DNA of 64,000 bases from Blastocystis hominis (lineage: Eukaryota; Sar; Bigyra; Opalinata; Blastocystidae), in the NCBI RefSeq assembly GCF_000151665.1, contig NW_013171829.1:53502-117501 (forward strand), read 5' to 3'. The notes under the pieces are model-generated. The model searched no databases and was not told the DNA's origin. It saw nothing but the letters and a program-made list of their open reading frames with translations. Shown here piece by piece: positions 27,082 through 39,107 of the stretch; within the stretch, counting starts at the first letter, position 1; the number at the start of each line of letters is the position of its first letter. The position numbers were made by a program, and so were the translations under genes.

Positions 27082-27813
27082 TCAGCAATGGACGCCGAAG
27101 GCTCTACGAATAAGCTCATCTGTGATATAGTTTTGGGCACGCATGATGATAGAAAGACACTCGCTTTCATTGAATGCTTCCCAATAGATCGACTCGGAAG
27201 GCAGAGGAGGGATTTTCATGGGCGTCATCAGCCTTTCGTTAAGAAACAGCAATGCTGTTGACAGGATATAATTGGTACATGTACTCTGTAGGATCGCTAA
27301 ACACAAACTCGTCATAAATCTCGTTGACAACAGGCTGTGGATCAGTTAGAAAGCAAGATACGTACCACGTTCTCCTTGCTAGGCTCTCCATTCACGGGAT
27401 GAAGGAGGAGAGAGTGTCCAAAAGTCACTGGAGACTCTGCGTCGTTTTTGAATTCCACCTTGATGCCAATTTCAAATTCTCCCCAACCTTGCTCTCGAAC
27501 TTCAAAAGGAAAATGATCAATGACTACTGTTGATCTCTTTCCAAGTCCAAACCTCTTTGATTTTGACGGAAGCTTGGATGGAGAGTAAACGTTACGCTCT
27601 TAATGAAAGTAGATAGATCTTCACCGTTTACGCCACGGATATAGGCTATGCATTAAAAATTGTCATATTATCAAACCTTTCCAGTCGTACATATTGCTCT
27701 GATATCCATTGTTACCAAGCCACCAAGAGATGGAACCATGGACAAAGGGAACAACTACCTAGTGGAAAACCCATTCCTATGAGTGTTACATTCGTTCCTT
27801 CCTTTCGTTGCAT
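27082..27813 (-). CDS. YEATS-domain protein, GAS41/Yaf9 type
   Basis: Acyl-lysine reader subunit expected in NuA4/SWR1-like chromatin complexes. After splicing: VVVPFVHGSISWWLG, MYDWKAYIRGVNGEDLSTFI, SVTFTLHPSF, then FEVREQGWGEFEIGIKVEF and SPVTFGHSLLLHP. These are the order and spacing of the YEATS fold, including the Trp-Gly-Glu-Phe turn of the acyl pocket. About 200 residues, close to GAS41 (227). Introns include 31 nt after MQRKEGTN and 31 nt after DWK; others lie near 27390 and 27560. The C-terminal 45 residues replace the usual coiled coil (RAQNYITDELIRRAF). Start ATG 27811-27813. Confidence 0.8.
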
Positions 27814-28068
27814 CGAGATGGGATAGAGTGTGATGCTGATTCTTAAAAGGGTCGAAATAGAAAGTCAATGGATGTTTTGGAGTAATGGTGCTATGTAATT
27901 TACACTATAACGCAAAGATTTGTGTCGAAGAATTGTGAGAAAGTTTTGAATAGAGTGCGATGGATCATACCTACCGAATTGGATCAAAGGGTTGTTCGAT
28001 TATGTAAAGTACTACTCGTTCCTGCTTCTACTTCACACCAACGTTCATTCCACACCCCTACTATCTCA

Positions 28069-28076
28069 AACAAACA
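28069..28076 (-). terminator. TGTTTGTT 3'-processing motif
   Basis: Exact octamer on the minus strand, 6 nt after the TAG of the USP14 gene. Confidence 0.65.
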
Positions 28077-28082
28077 ATCCGC

Positions 28083-29798
28083 CTATAAATTCGAATCAAC
28101 ATAGCGATAAAAGCAGAGATACACCGACTGCGCTTCGCTTCCTCCCTTCAACTGCCGAATCGTCTGCCTGGTGACCGCACTCACCTTGTCATCGTCGCAC
28201 TTGAACCACTTCCCCTTGTTCTTCACCCACCCAATGTAATGTCCGCCTTTCACCGAGTCTCCCTGCCTCTCACGCCTCTCCTCCGCTCCTACCATGTGCG
28301 AAACGATCCCGGACAGCTCGTAGAACCCCGCGAATCCCACCGGCATTTCGGAGCTCGTTGGCACCGCGCTGTCTTCCAGCAGCGATTGCAGGATTCCGTT
28401 CTTCAAGTCCGGACTGTCCCCATAGTCCTTCACGCAGTCCTGGTACTGCTCGCTCTCCAGCGTGTCGCGCACCATCTACCCATTGTCCGTCTCCTTCAAC
28501 GCTACGTTCATCGCCAGCCTCACTTCCGGCGTGCAGAACTCGCTGATGTCCAGTCGGAACGGGAACTCCACCGCTCGCATGATCTTGCACGCGATGCCGC
28601 CCTCGTGCGTCTCGGGCAGCTGCTTCCAGTAGAACCGCATGAACTACGCCATCAGCCCAGCAGAGAACCGCCACCATCACGCACAGATACTTCGGCAGAC
28701 TGCTGATCTCCATCGTTTTCTTCCACAGCGCCGTGCGGCCCAGCACGTCCGAGTGCTTCTCCACCTCGCCCTCCAGACCCAGTTTCAATCCCTGCGCATC
28801 AGCTCCGCTCGCTTTCCCCACCTGCGCCAGAAAGTTCACCTTCACTTCCTCGTTCGCGCCGCCTCGGATGTTGCAGAACAGCTTTTCCGCGTGCTCGTCC
28901 GTCACGTAGGACTCGCCCGACTCGGGGCACAAATATCTACACGTCGCGCAAATCGTGGGATCCCACGTGCAGCGAAAGCCAATCTGGAACAGATCGTCCA
29001 CCAGGTTGGAGGTTCCAGTGGATGTGTGCGTAGGAAGAGTCGCCGAAATCGCGTTCAGCACGTAGGTACAGAACTCTTCCGCGTCTTGCTGCTGGTACAA
29101 ACCGCGTTCGCGATGTCCGAACACTTCGCTGCGACGAATTTCCTGCGATGAATCGCTCCCAAAACGGATACGTTGATGAAGGCGAACGGACGAACTGCCT
29201 CCGTCGATTTGTCAAGATCACTGAAGGTGTCGCGCAGCTTCTGCACAAGAGCGCCAGGAGTCCCGCCAGGATTGTTGTTGAGACTGTAAGACATCACGCC
29301 CTCCTTCAATTCGGGGATATTGTGGAGAACCTGGACTACAGAGTTGGCGTAACAAGTGTTCATTAAATTTGTCAGACCTGCGGGGGCAAGATAACCCTTC
29401 GATCTGGCCTCACTCTCAGAAAGATTTTCCACAAATCCTCCACCTAGCTGGAAGGACGCACACCAACGCCTACTTGATATTTCAGCAACTGATATGTTCG
29501 AAGAAGCAATTAGAACGAACGAGCAGTAGGCGGGAATAGAAACTGCATTAAACTGGAACGAGTCGTCCAAAAACCCCTTCCATAAGGCGTTACAAACGAT
29601 ATTCTGTTTCTTCACAGGAACGCCTTAGGATAACCTAGCCAGACAAGCTTTCCTTACTCGTTAACTCTTCAATACGCTTTTTAAACTCCAATCCCGTCTC
29701 ATCCGCAACATCAATATCATAGAGATTTTTACCCCATCTCAATACACACTACAATGAACTAACAGAATTACAGCAATTACAGCTCGATTTGAACTCAT
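28083..29798 (-). CDS. USP14: Proteasome-associated deubiquitinase USP14/Ubp6
   Basis: Cysteine protease that trims ubiquitin at the 26S proteasome. The N-terminal ubiquitin-like domain begins with a Trp-Gly-Lys signature (LRWGKNLYDIDV) as in USP14. The catalytic Cys box is GLTNLMNTCYANSVVQ, where most USPs have NLGNTC. QQQDAEEFC follows, and the His box is KGGHYIGWVK, followed by WFKCDDDKVS. Introns are short; the first, 29749-29771, is only 23 nt by my reading. About 500 residues, as in the family. The stop TAG 28083-28085 sits just before the octamer at 28069. It is divergent from CBF5 with 266 bp between. Confidence 0.9.
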
Positions 29799-30064
29799 TT
29801 GAATGTGTGAAGAAAGAATATGAAAAGTCCGCTCCTAACAGTATTGAGACATTGACATGTCCAACTTCTCTAACAAGCAATAGTTTCTCCCCTAAAGCGT
29901 AAATGTGCTGTTTGACGAAAGAATAGGAAAGAGATCATCACCACAGCTAGAAGATAATGTTATGGATTCGATTATCTTTTTTGACTGTTGTAATTTCGCA
30001 TTGGATCAATTCCGCGGGAATCTAGAGTTTCCCATTTTATCGCAACCAACCTCAAGAGTTAATA

Positions 30065-31610
30065 ATGGCTGGAGGTAAGGATTCGCTTTTTGGACACACT
30101 ATATTTATAGATAAAAAGAGCAAGGAAAAGAGCACAGTCGCAGAGAACGAGTTTGTGATCAAGTCGGAGTCTAAAAGCCCTGAATTGGATACTTCCCAGT
30201 GGCCACTGCTGCTTAAGAACTATGACAAGCTGAACGTTCGTTCGTACCACTACACTCCTATTCCTGTGGGAAATTCTCCACTCAATCGTCCCTTGAAGGA
30301 CTACATATCGTATTGGAGGTGATTTTGGATGAGTATTAGCTATGGTTGCATTAACCTCGACAAGCCCGCCAACCCTTCCTCTCACGAGGTAGTGGCTTGG
30401 GTGAAGCGCATATTGCGCTGCGAGAGAACGGGTCATAGCGGTACTTTGGATCCGAAGGTTACGGGTTGTTTGATCATTTGCATTGATCGTGCTACCCGTC
30501 TTGCGAAGAGCCAGCAAGGCGCCGGTAAGGAGTACGTGTCGATTGTGCGTCTCCACAACGCGATCGACAACGAAATGCAGTTAAAGCAAGCTCTGGAGAA
30601 GCTGACGGGCGCTCTGTTCCAGCGTCCGCCTCTGATCGCTGCGGTGAAGCGGCAACTGCGTATCCGCACGATCTACGAGAGCAAGCTGATCGAGTACGAT
30701 CCCAAGGAGCAGCTGGGAGCGTTCTGGGTGAGCTGCCAGGCGGGCACGTACATCCGAACGCTCTGCGTGCACCTGGGTCTTCTGCTGGGCGTCGGCGGGC
30801 ACATGCAGGAGCTGCGCCGCGTGCGATCGGGGAACATAACGGAGAACGACGGGATCGTGACGATGCACGACGTCCTGGACGCGCAGTGGGTCTACGACAC
30901 GCGCCGCGTGGGAGTTCGGTTTGGCGCTGACGCGTAGGACGAGAGCTATCTGCGCCGCGTGGTGCGTCCGCTGGAGATTCTGCTGCTGAAGCACAAGAAG
31001 GTGGTGGTGAAGGACTCGGCGGTGAACGCGATCTGCTACGGCGCGAAGCTGATGATCCCCGGACTGCTGCGCTTCTCGGACGGCATCGAGATCGGGGACG
31101 AAGTGGTGCTGATGACGACCAAGGGAGAGGCCATCGCGATCGGCGTGGCGCAGGTGGGCGCGGGCGAGGACGCTGAGGGATAGATGACCACGGCGGTGAT
31201 GGCGTCGTGCGATCATGGCATTGTGTGCAAGCTGAAGCGAGTGATCATGGAGAGAGACACGTATCCGAGACGGTGGGGATTGGGACCGGTCGCGCAGAAG
31301 AAGAAGCAGATGATCGCGAGCGGACTGCTGGATAAGGTAGGGAGAGGGGAAGGAGCGTGAGCGGCAGAACGGAAAGCCGAACGAGAAAACGCCTGCGGAG
31401 TGGTACAAGGTGCAGCCGAAGGTGGAGGAAGAGAAGAAGGAGGAGGAAGAGAAGAAGGAAGAAAAGAAGGAGAAGAAAGAGAAGAAGGACAAGAGGGACA
31501 AGAAGGAGAAGAAGGAGGAGAAGGAGGATAAGAAAGAGAAGAAAGAAAAGAAGGATAAGAAAGAGAAGAAGGACAAGAAGGACAAGAAAGAAAAGAAGGA
31601 AAAGGAATAG
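30065..31610 (+). CDS. CBF5: H/ACA snoRNP pseudouridine synthase Cbf5/dyskerin
   Basis: RNA-guided pseudouridine synthase for rRNA and snRNA. TruB-type catalytic loop [12 protein letters not shown] with the catalytic Asp; [20 protein letters not shown] before it; [13 protein letters not shown]; then a PUA domain ([19 protein letters not shown]). Four introns of 30-31 nt: about 30304-30333, 30908-30937, 31154-31183 and 31335-31365. The C-terminus is the Lys/Glu/Asp tail (KKEKKDKK units) typical of eukaryotic Cbf5 and needed for nucleolar targeting. About 475 residues. TAG at 31608-31610. Confidence 0.93.
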
Positions 31611-31695
31611 AGTACTTTTGTAGTTTATGCTTTTTGTTTGACTCAGCTTTGGATTTCTACCGCCACTACTAGGAAGAAGAAAGAGGGAAGTGACT

Positions 31696-32522
31696 ATGCA
31701 GTCGGATATTGGGGTTGTACTTACTCCGCCTGATCAAGTATTGGATTGAGTTCATACTGATTTCCAGGCACTTCTTTTACCAGATCATACAAACAAACCA
31801 GTTCATATTGAAAAAGAGAGCACCTGGAAGGAAGTCGACAACCCGAAGATGAATTTGTTTTGTTCTATTTGCGGAAAGAGTTTTTCACAAAAATCAAATC
31901 TTACACGCCATTTAAAACAACATGCAGGCATAAAGCCTTATGTTTGCTCTTTCAATTGTGGAAAATCATTTAGCACTGCATCGTATTTCAATGGTTATAT
32001 ATTTTCATCAAATTTAGGAACTGCAAGAGACACGAATTGCAACATACAAATGAATTTCCATTTGTTTGTCCGTATGAAGGATGTGAACGTCGCTTTAAAT
32101 CCCGATCTGCGCTTAACTACCACACAAAGACACATTCCGGACAAAAGGAGTATGTGTGTACCTTCGGGGATTGTAAAATGAAGTGGGTAGATATTCTATG
32201 TTTTTTATTTCTTCTAGATTTCTGAGCCGTTCAAATCTAAAGAAACACATGCTGTCTCACTCGCAGCAAGCTGATTTTCACTGTCCATTTTGTGAACGAA
32301 AGTACAAGCGGAAATGGGATTTGTCTCGGCACATAAAGAAGGCACATCAATCGCGAGGCGAAGAGGGAAATAGGTATGAATTGCTTTGTTTGGGTTCGAT
32401 GCAGTGATCGATTTGCGAGCATTTTGGAGCAGAATCTCCAGCAAGCCGAGATGATCAACTTTTTACTTGAGCGAAACAAGCAGTTGCAGGAGCAGTTGGA
32501 TGGAAATGTAGTTCGGATTTAA
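31696..32522 (+). CDS. Five-finger C2H2 protein, TFIIIA-like
   Basis: About 230 residues in five exons (introns 30-36 nt, for example 31736-31765). Five C2H2 fingers: FCSICGKSF...[16 protein letters not shown]...HELQH (an intron falls inside), [12 protein letters not shown]...[17 protein letters not shown]...HMLSH and [10 protein letters not shown]...HIKKAH. Spacing and linkers resemble TFIIIA, which has nine fingers and binds the 5S gene; whether this is a reduced TFIIIA is inference. A C-terminal leucine-zipper-like helix ([17 protein letters not shown]) could dimerise. TAA at 32520-32522 with TGTTTGTT 14 nt later. Confidence 0.8.
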
Positions 32523-32535
32523 TTGTATCATGATT

Positions 32536-32543
32536 TGTTTGTT
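32536..32543 (+). terminator. TGTTTGTT 3'-processing motif
   Basis: Exact octamer 14 nt behind the TAA of the zinc-finger gene. Confidence 0.6.
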
Positions 32544-32803
32544 TCCTTAGGTATTTTAATATTCTTTTGTGAAGATAACCAATCCATTTCCAGCTTATTC
32601 CATTTAATTCCTTTTTGTTTCTTTAGAGTCAAGTGTGGAATCTAGCATGTTTACGAATGAACATTGATGTGTATCACTTCACTGCTACCAATATACTATA
32701 TTTCTTCTCAACAAAGTCATTGTCTGCCGAATCCTCATTGAAAAGGAATATTAGCACATCGACAAAGCCCTTCCTCTTTCACGCTGTTTCTCACTCAAAC
32801 AAT

Positions 32804-33964
32804 TCATTTCAAAAACTTCATTATCTTCTTCGCAGCATACGTCACGCTGTTCCAAACTCCAAACGACGCCACCCCTCGCACCGCCTGATCCACACTTCCT
32901 CGGAACACCGCTCTTCGCACTCCCATTTGGATTCCTCGCGCCACTGCTCCCTTCGCAGCAATCAGATTCTCATTCTTCATCCCCGGATCGAACAAAGCCG
33001 TCATGCGTCGCTCATACAAGTCGCGCAAGAGCTCCGTAGACAGCCCCTCCACGTTCACAGTACGCGGACCGAACGCAAGCTGCGCTCGCACCGAGGAATG
33101 AAGCGATGAAGGCAGCGAAGCAGCGATCCGAGCCAGGTTCGGAATGGAAACGTCTTGTTCAAACCAGCCATCGCGACCTTGGATCGGATGGATCAGCGGA
33201 CAAGCAGCGAGAAAAGGCTTGTAGAGTTGGCAGAAATTGTCAAAATTGCCTTCAACGATGTTCTGCACCTTGTGGGGGTTTTCGGCAAAGTAGGTGCGAA
33301 TGTCTCCGTTGTAACTCAAACGCGTGATGGCCTGTGGGTTAGACGATGGTCAGAAGACGATTACAATGAAGAGCTGGTAGCTCGAAAATTGAAAAGGAAG
33401 GAGGGGAAGAACAGCCAGAATGGCGTTTCGTAGATTTTGATTCATTGCATCGATGATAGCTGGACTTCCTCGCAATAAACGCACCTACAGATCATTCGAT
33501 AACCCAAAGCGGACTGGCTTTTGAAGCCTTCCCGAAACATAGAGAGAATCCCATTCAAGAAGATCGTGCTTCAATTTCTCCATTTCAATAACCCCGTATT
33601 TCACTGGCCTTTCATGCCCTTTCGGACCCATAACCTAGGGATCATAAAAAGATCGGAGTGAAACCGTCGTATTGTAGTAAACATGTCCCAGTCCAAAATT
33701 CTAAAATCAAAATAACTCTACTTATTCTACTTCTAACTTTGCGATTGTTGAGCTCCCGAGATGACGGAAAAAGGAGTAATGTTCAGGATTGAGCTGCATA
33801 TTCACTCGATGCCATTCAATGGGATCCCTAACGCCAATGATAACATCAAGCATCGCATTTTTGTGGTCCTTTTCGGAGTACCCGACTTGCTTAAATACTC
33901 CCGAACCGTATGTTATCGCAAAATCATATTCTGGAAGTTTGCTTAAATACTGCTCAAACTCCAT
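32804..33964 (-). CDS. TAM41: Mitochondrial CDP-DAG synthase TAM41
   Basis: Phosphatidate cytidylyltransferase of the mitochondrial inner membrane, first step of cardiolipin synthesis. Signature blocks: FAITYGSGVFKQVGY, MLDVIIGVRDPIEWH, HYSFFRHLGSSTIAKL, VKYGVIEM, LYVSGRLQKPVR, SYNGDIRTYFAENPHKVQNI, and the C-terminal RIAASLPSSLHSSVR. The nucleotidyltransferase Asp pair is in MLDVIIG. About four introns near 30 nt between 33319 and 33722. About 350 residues, normal for the family. A cardiolipin pathway fits the complex I gene at 62576. Start ATG 33964; no clear presequence precedes it. Confidence 0.88.
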
Positions 33965-34050
33965 ATTTGGACAGGCTGTTTTTACGGATCGAAAACCTTT
34001 CGATTCTTAAAATTGTATATTTTATTATGTATTTTAGTGTCATCAGAGCA

Positions 34051-36042
34051 ATGTACAATATTTTGATAGGATCGCTCATTGTGGTGTTTTGTACAGCATG
34101 GAATATAACGGAAACTGCTGATTGGAATCATCATCAGGAACAGTGTCCGAATCCTTGTATGCCTCGTGTATATTTTGTTCACTCTAGTATTTTCCGACTA
34201 TTTTAGTGCTTTTGTGTGTACAGTTTCTGGTTTTGTCAACTTGACAGAAGATTCTCCTTTAGCTTCTCGTTATCGCGCCCTTTCCTCTTCATCCAATGCT
34301 TTCGTGGATGATGTGAATACTTTTCTTCGGGAAATCCATTCTATTGCTGAAACATCACGCAGGTGTTTATTCGAAAGCCATGGATTAACGAATTTTCCAA
34401 GGGTCAATCGGACGGTTGGCATTTGCCTTCCTCGAGCGGGTAGCTACCCTCTGAAAGCGATAGAAGACTCACCTAAATCGGTGGAGAACGAGACGCAGGT
34501 TGTTTCCTTCCAAACGCCTCTCATAGCTCAACTTTCTTTAGAATTGGTGGAAGTAGATGATACAGACAATCCATTTGAGAGTCTGTATCCCATTCATCCA
34601 ATTAAAGAGGATATCAAGTCGATTACAGCTCGCATTAATCTAGCTTCAGCGAAAACAGGTATCTTTGTGTTTTTCATGAATTTTTTTATCTTCTAGGAGC
34701 GACGTCTATTAGCCAATCCAAAGGAATGAGCGGAGCTGAAGCCGTGCTCACATCGAACAAGTACAAGTACTGTTTAAGCGAATGCAAGAAAGAAAAATGG
34801 TTTGTTTTTGGAATTCCCGAAACAGTCACGATTCTTTTTCTACCCTCTCACGTCCAGGTCATGATCGACGCGATCGCCACTGCCAACTACGAGCGTTTCT
34901 CTTCGTCCATTCGCGAGTTTGCAGTGTACAGCAGCACGGTGTACCCTACCACGACCTGGACGTTTGTGGGGTATTTCGAAGCGTTGGACAGCAGCGAACT
35001 GCAGGTTTTCAACGTGACGACGTCGGTGTGGAGCAAATACGTGAAAGTGGAGTGGCTGAGCTGGTATCGGAACGAAGCGATCTGCACGATGAGCGAATTT
35101 CGCGTGTATGGATTGAATATGATGAACGCGATGCTTGTACGAGCGAGAATGGGGTTGAATGAATAGAAAACGGAGTTTGATGTTCAGCAGAATCAAGTGT
35201 CTGGATGTAGAATTCGGATTGAGTGGATGTTGTGTAGTGAAGGATATGATTTCGGAGGTAAACGAAGCTGTGCAGGACGTTGCGAAGGGAAACGAAACCA
35301 AAGTCGAAACGGATCGAAAGGAGCCAGGCGAACCGAGTTCGTTTTTTTTCGTTTTTTGACTCGTAGAATCGACTTCTCCTTCGTTGACCGTGTCTCCCGA
35401 ATTCAAACCGCTCTACGACTTGTGTAGGAGGCAATCGAAGCGAGCTTCCCCATAGACCAACGAACCAAAGAGGAGCAGGCCGATCTCATCTACTCCATCG
35501 CCATTCTTCACAACCGAACCAAAGAAAAACTCACCAAGATGAAAGCACGCATTGTGGCCATCGAAAAGGAAGTGGGTCGTTCGCTCGATTCGCCATCGTA
35601 GATCCAGCACGTGGCCACGCAGTCCCGTTCTCGAGACAACGAGCTCTATCTGCTGCAGTTGCAGTTGCAGGAATTGCAGCAGACGGTTTCCTCGTTGCAG
35701 AGAAGCACGCACATTCTCAAGTCCTGGCTGGTGTTCGTGATCCTGGGCGTGAGCGTGCTCTCTCTCTACAAGCGACTTCGCAAAATGTGCAGAGAGGAAG
35801 CGGATCGGAAGAGGCAGCGACTGCTCTCGCACCTGCAGAAGCAGGTAGCGGTGCTGCAGGATCAAGTGAACTTTTTGACGGAGCGAACAGCGCATTTGCA
35901 GAAGGAATACTCGCCGATCGGACTGTCGCTTTCGAGACAGCAAAGCGAGAGACGATCGAATTCGGGGGAGAAGGAGGGCGGAAAGAAGCGATCGAAGCGA
36001 GGACGCGCCACGCTGAGTCGAAGCAAAAGCTGGCTAAACTGA
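34051..36042 (+). CDS. SUN-domain membrane protein, SUCO/Slp1 type
   Basis: Mid-SUN protein of the ER/nuclear envelope. Signal sequence MYNILIGSLIVVFCTAW; then the SUN domain: GATSISQSKGMSGAEAVL, KYCLSECKKEKWFVFGI, IDAIATANYERFSSSIREF, TWTFVGYFEA, KYVKVEWLSWYRNEAICTMS and EFRVYG, the order seen in SUCO and yeast Slp1. A long helical region follows, with one TM (SWLVFVILGVSVLSLYK) and a basic tail. At least seven introns (33-39 nt near 34193 and 34827; 30 nt at about 35134-35163, 35340-35369 and 35571-35600). An in-frame ATG at 34027 would add eight residues. TGA at 36040-36042, 25 bp from the WASH1 stop on the other strand. Confidence 0.82.
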
Positions 36043-36067
36043 TTGTACCATACGTTCTGTTTGGCTC

Positions 36068-37900
36068 TCAAACAATCCAATCACTCATTTCAATATCCGA
36101 ACTCTCATCCGACTCGCTGTCGTCCTCAAACAGCAGTTTGCGACGCTTCAGCATATCGAACTCCTCTTCTACCGGCTGCTTTCCCTCACTCACAGCATTC
36201 GTCGATCTCTGCGAGAACGCACCGCCCGGTTTCTTCAATTCCTGCTCCGCCTCCTGCGTCCTTATCATCCTCTCTCTATCCTACAACTCCCTTCGGAGCA
36301 TTTATCGAGCTCGCAGCACTTCCAGACCCCGCAGATCCGATCGAACTGGTCGGATTCTTCTCGACCTTTCGCAGAATCTGGCTTCTCTACGCGCGAGCCC
36401 ACGTTCTTCGCCTACCGGCGTGTTTCGGATCTCATCCAGCAGGCTCTGGCTCATCGGGTGCGCAGGACGCGGCGGCATTTTGCTCCCGACGGTCGACGAA
36501 GGCGCTGCTGGCTGCGATGGCGTCGAAGTGGCCTCAGCAGAGGGCTTCTTCACGCGTCCCTACCATTCAATCGATGCTCTATCTCCACTCCACTCGCTCG
36601 AATCTCAGCGAGAAGCGCGCTCATGGAGGGTCGAGGCGGATTGCCCGCAGTCACGGAAGGCTGTGAAGGCTGTGGAGGCTCCGAAGGCTTCGGTGGATTC
36701 GGTGGAGATGAAGCAGAAGAAGCAGTTGGAATCGAGGGCACAGGAATCGAAGGAGGCTGCGAAGAGGGTTTAACAGAAGGCTGTGAAGAGGGTAGAGAAG
36801 GAGGCTGTGAAGAGGGCAGAGAAGGAGGCTGTGAAGAGGGTAGAACAGGAGGCTGTGAAGAGGGTAGCGAGCTTCGATCACGGAAACTTCCCGTTTTTGA
36901 AGTCGATTCAATGGACGAAATCGTGGACTGCGAGCTAAGCGTGCCCGTTGAAGGGATCGCCGACGTGGGAATCGGCGGAGGCCGCACAGCCTTCACCACA
37001 TCGACGTTTGTGGGGATCGTTGGAGCCGCAGGCTTGCTCGTCTGGCGCACAGTGGTGGAGTGGAGCAAGGACATTCGAAGATCACTTTGCGATGTCAAAT
37101 CGTCGATCATCAAAGACACACGCGTGTGACGAATCGGTTCCTCATCTTCCGAATCGCTGATGCCATTAGGGGAATGCGCTGACACATCCGCGATGCTGTA
37201 TTCATTGTCTTTCATATCGTAGAGCTGGTCATTGCTCATTACTTGGCGGCCAATCCGCTGGATAAGCTCGGATGAGTCATAGATGTGCTGCATCGATTTG
37301 AACTCGTTATTATCTTCATCGGTCTACACATCCTAAATAGCACGAACAACAAACAACCAAGGCTGCGGGCGGTGCAGTAGAGTACAAGGACTGAATAGAA
37401 CAAATACCACTCATATCAGCAGTGTTTCCCTGTAACAGTTTGTGAGGAACCTAGCTAACATCAGTCTCACAGACCTACAGCACTTGAAATCGAGCTTTCC
37501 TTCTGAACAAGCGACCGGACCTCACCCTCAGAAATGCTTTCAATATCCAGCGGCTCTAGTTGCTCACAAGATGTCTCAGTCATAGGGAAGAGCGGCGCAG
37601 AATAAAATATAGTCATGACATCATCCTTTTCCAGCTCTCGTACCGCCGTAGTGACTTTCTGGATCCTCTATACTTAGATTGCCAAACGAGTCAAAACTTC
37701 TTGTACTCCTATTATTCGTGATGCCGTGTGGTCAATTTGCTTCTTTATTCGGAGAAATATCTGGTCCGCAGACTGTTCTAACATTGTAAAAGACACAATT
37801 ATATTTTCAATAGTCTTATCGTCCCATGATGAAGATTTTACTACTAGTCCTAACTCAAAACAGATTGCAATCTACAAGGAATATCATATGGCTCTTGCAT
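36068..37900 (-). CDS. WASH complex subunit 1 (Arp2/3 activator)
   Basis: Endosomal actin nucleation-promoting factor. The N-terminus, MQEPYDIPLVKSSSWDD then EQSADQIFLRIKKQIDH and VTTAVRELEKDDVMTIFYSA, follows the WASH homology region (xYxVPLI; GDIFxRI; KAIxVFSSAKYP). The middle is Pro/Ser/Gln-rich with SLPSSQPP repeats. Two WH2-like actin-binding motifs are visible (SMSALLAEIRASG and MSQSLLDEIRNTP), then a connector (FDMLKRRKLLF) and an acidic tail ending DIEMSDWIV. Introns of 29-34 nt separate these parts; the first is 32 nt after MQEPYDIP. Human WASH1 has a single WH2. Start ATG 37898-37900. Confidence 0.82.
36770..36880 (-). repeat. Tandem SLPSSQPP-coding repeat
   Basis: Four to five 24-bp units in the proline-rich part of the WASH1 gene; units differ by single substitutions. 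Confidence 0.8.
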
Positions 37901-38327
37901 TTGTAGCAACGCTGATAAGCAAATCAGAATATTACCAATGCAAGATCAAACAATAATTGTTGAGAAAAACAATATCTATTCAAAACGGAAAAAAGGTCGT
38001 TTTTTTGATGAGTAATAGAGTCAAAAACGTTTCAGACACCAGATCAACGTACACATTTCTATTGTTCATGCTTGATACAGAGAACACTAAAGTGAAGAGA
38101 ATGCTATGTGTTTCCAAAATGTTGCTAGGGCCAGGAAATGCAGCGCAAGAGTATTATTTCACTTCATTTCTTCTCCGATTCTCACTGTAAGAGAAAAACA
38201 ATAAATCACAAGGGGATTATTTGAATTATTAAATATTTTACTGAATGAGGACGATCATCAAGCCCTTGAATCTCGAGTCGACTTGTATTCCACAATAGTA
38301 TTGTCCAAAGCAGTTCAATAACTCAAA
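37901..38327. other. Divergent promoter region, WASH1 / uL11
   Basis: 427 bp, AT-rich, between the starts of WASH1 (minus) and uL11 (plus). No coding frame with similarity was seen and no defined promoter element could be assigned. Confidence 0.5.
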
Positions 38328-39032
38328 ATGGCCCCTCCTGCCCCTGCCGGTGCTGCTACTATTAGTAAGTAATCGAACTGTACTGTGATGTGTTGAGTGT
38401 GCTCTCTTTTGTGAAAGAATTTGCGTTCTAACAATGGCATAGTTTATCTTCGTGCTGTTGGTGGAGAAAGCGCTTCTCCTGCTGCTCTTGCTCCCAAAGT
38501 CGGTCCTCTGGGAATGGTATGGACCAAATGAGTTAGTATCTAATTTCTAGGCTCCTAAGAAGGTCGGTGATGATATTCAGAAGGCGACAATGGATTGGAA
38601 GGGTTTGAAGATCACTGTAAAGCTGACTGTGGTGAACCGTCAGGCCACTGTATGGACGGTGCAATAGCATTTTTAATTTGTAGGTTGAGGTTGTTCCTAG
38701 TGCTTCCTCTCTTATTATTCGTGAGCTGAACGAGCCTCCTCGTGATCGCAAGAAGGAAAAGAACGGTATTTTTCTCCTGTGCTATTTAATTGTAGTGAAG
38801 CACAACGGCAACATTACCCTCGATCAGGTTATCAAGGTAGCCAAGGTCCTCCGTGAGCGCTCCTATGCAAATAGATTAGCTGGAACCGTGAAGGAAGTGC
38901 TGGGAACATGCTAGTACGGTTTGGGTGTGCGCATGACTGGTTAGCTCTGTGGGTTGCACGGTCAATGGACAGCATCCGTCTGACATTATCGCTGCGATTG
39001 ACAACGGTGAGATCGAAGTGCCTGAGGAATAA
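38328..39032 (+). CDS. RPL12: 60S ribosomal protein uL11
   Basis: Stalk-base protein of the large subunit. Visible blocks: [85 protein letters not shown] and [14 protein letters not shown]. About 165 residues, normal. Introns: 38365-38442 (78 nt, GTAAGT...TCTAAC...CATAG), then four of 30-36 nt. The first intron is of the long class seen in all four ribosomal protein genes of this window. TAA at 39030-39032. Confidence 0.93.
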
Positions 39033-39107
39033 AGTGTGGTTTAATGGTTGGACAATGTTGATGAAGTTGGTTGGAACAAACGAGCCAAGTCATAAAAGAT
39101 ATACTAC

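Noticed and set aside
36651-37129. Plus-strand Gly/Cys/Glu repeat frame opposite WASH1
   Set aside because: Antisense of the SLPSSQPP repeat; WASH1 on the minus strand has clear domains at both ends.
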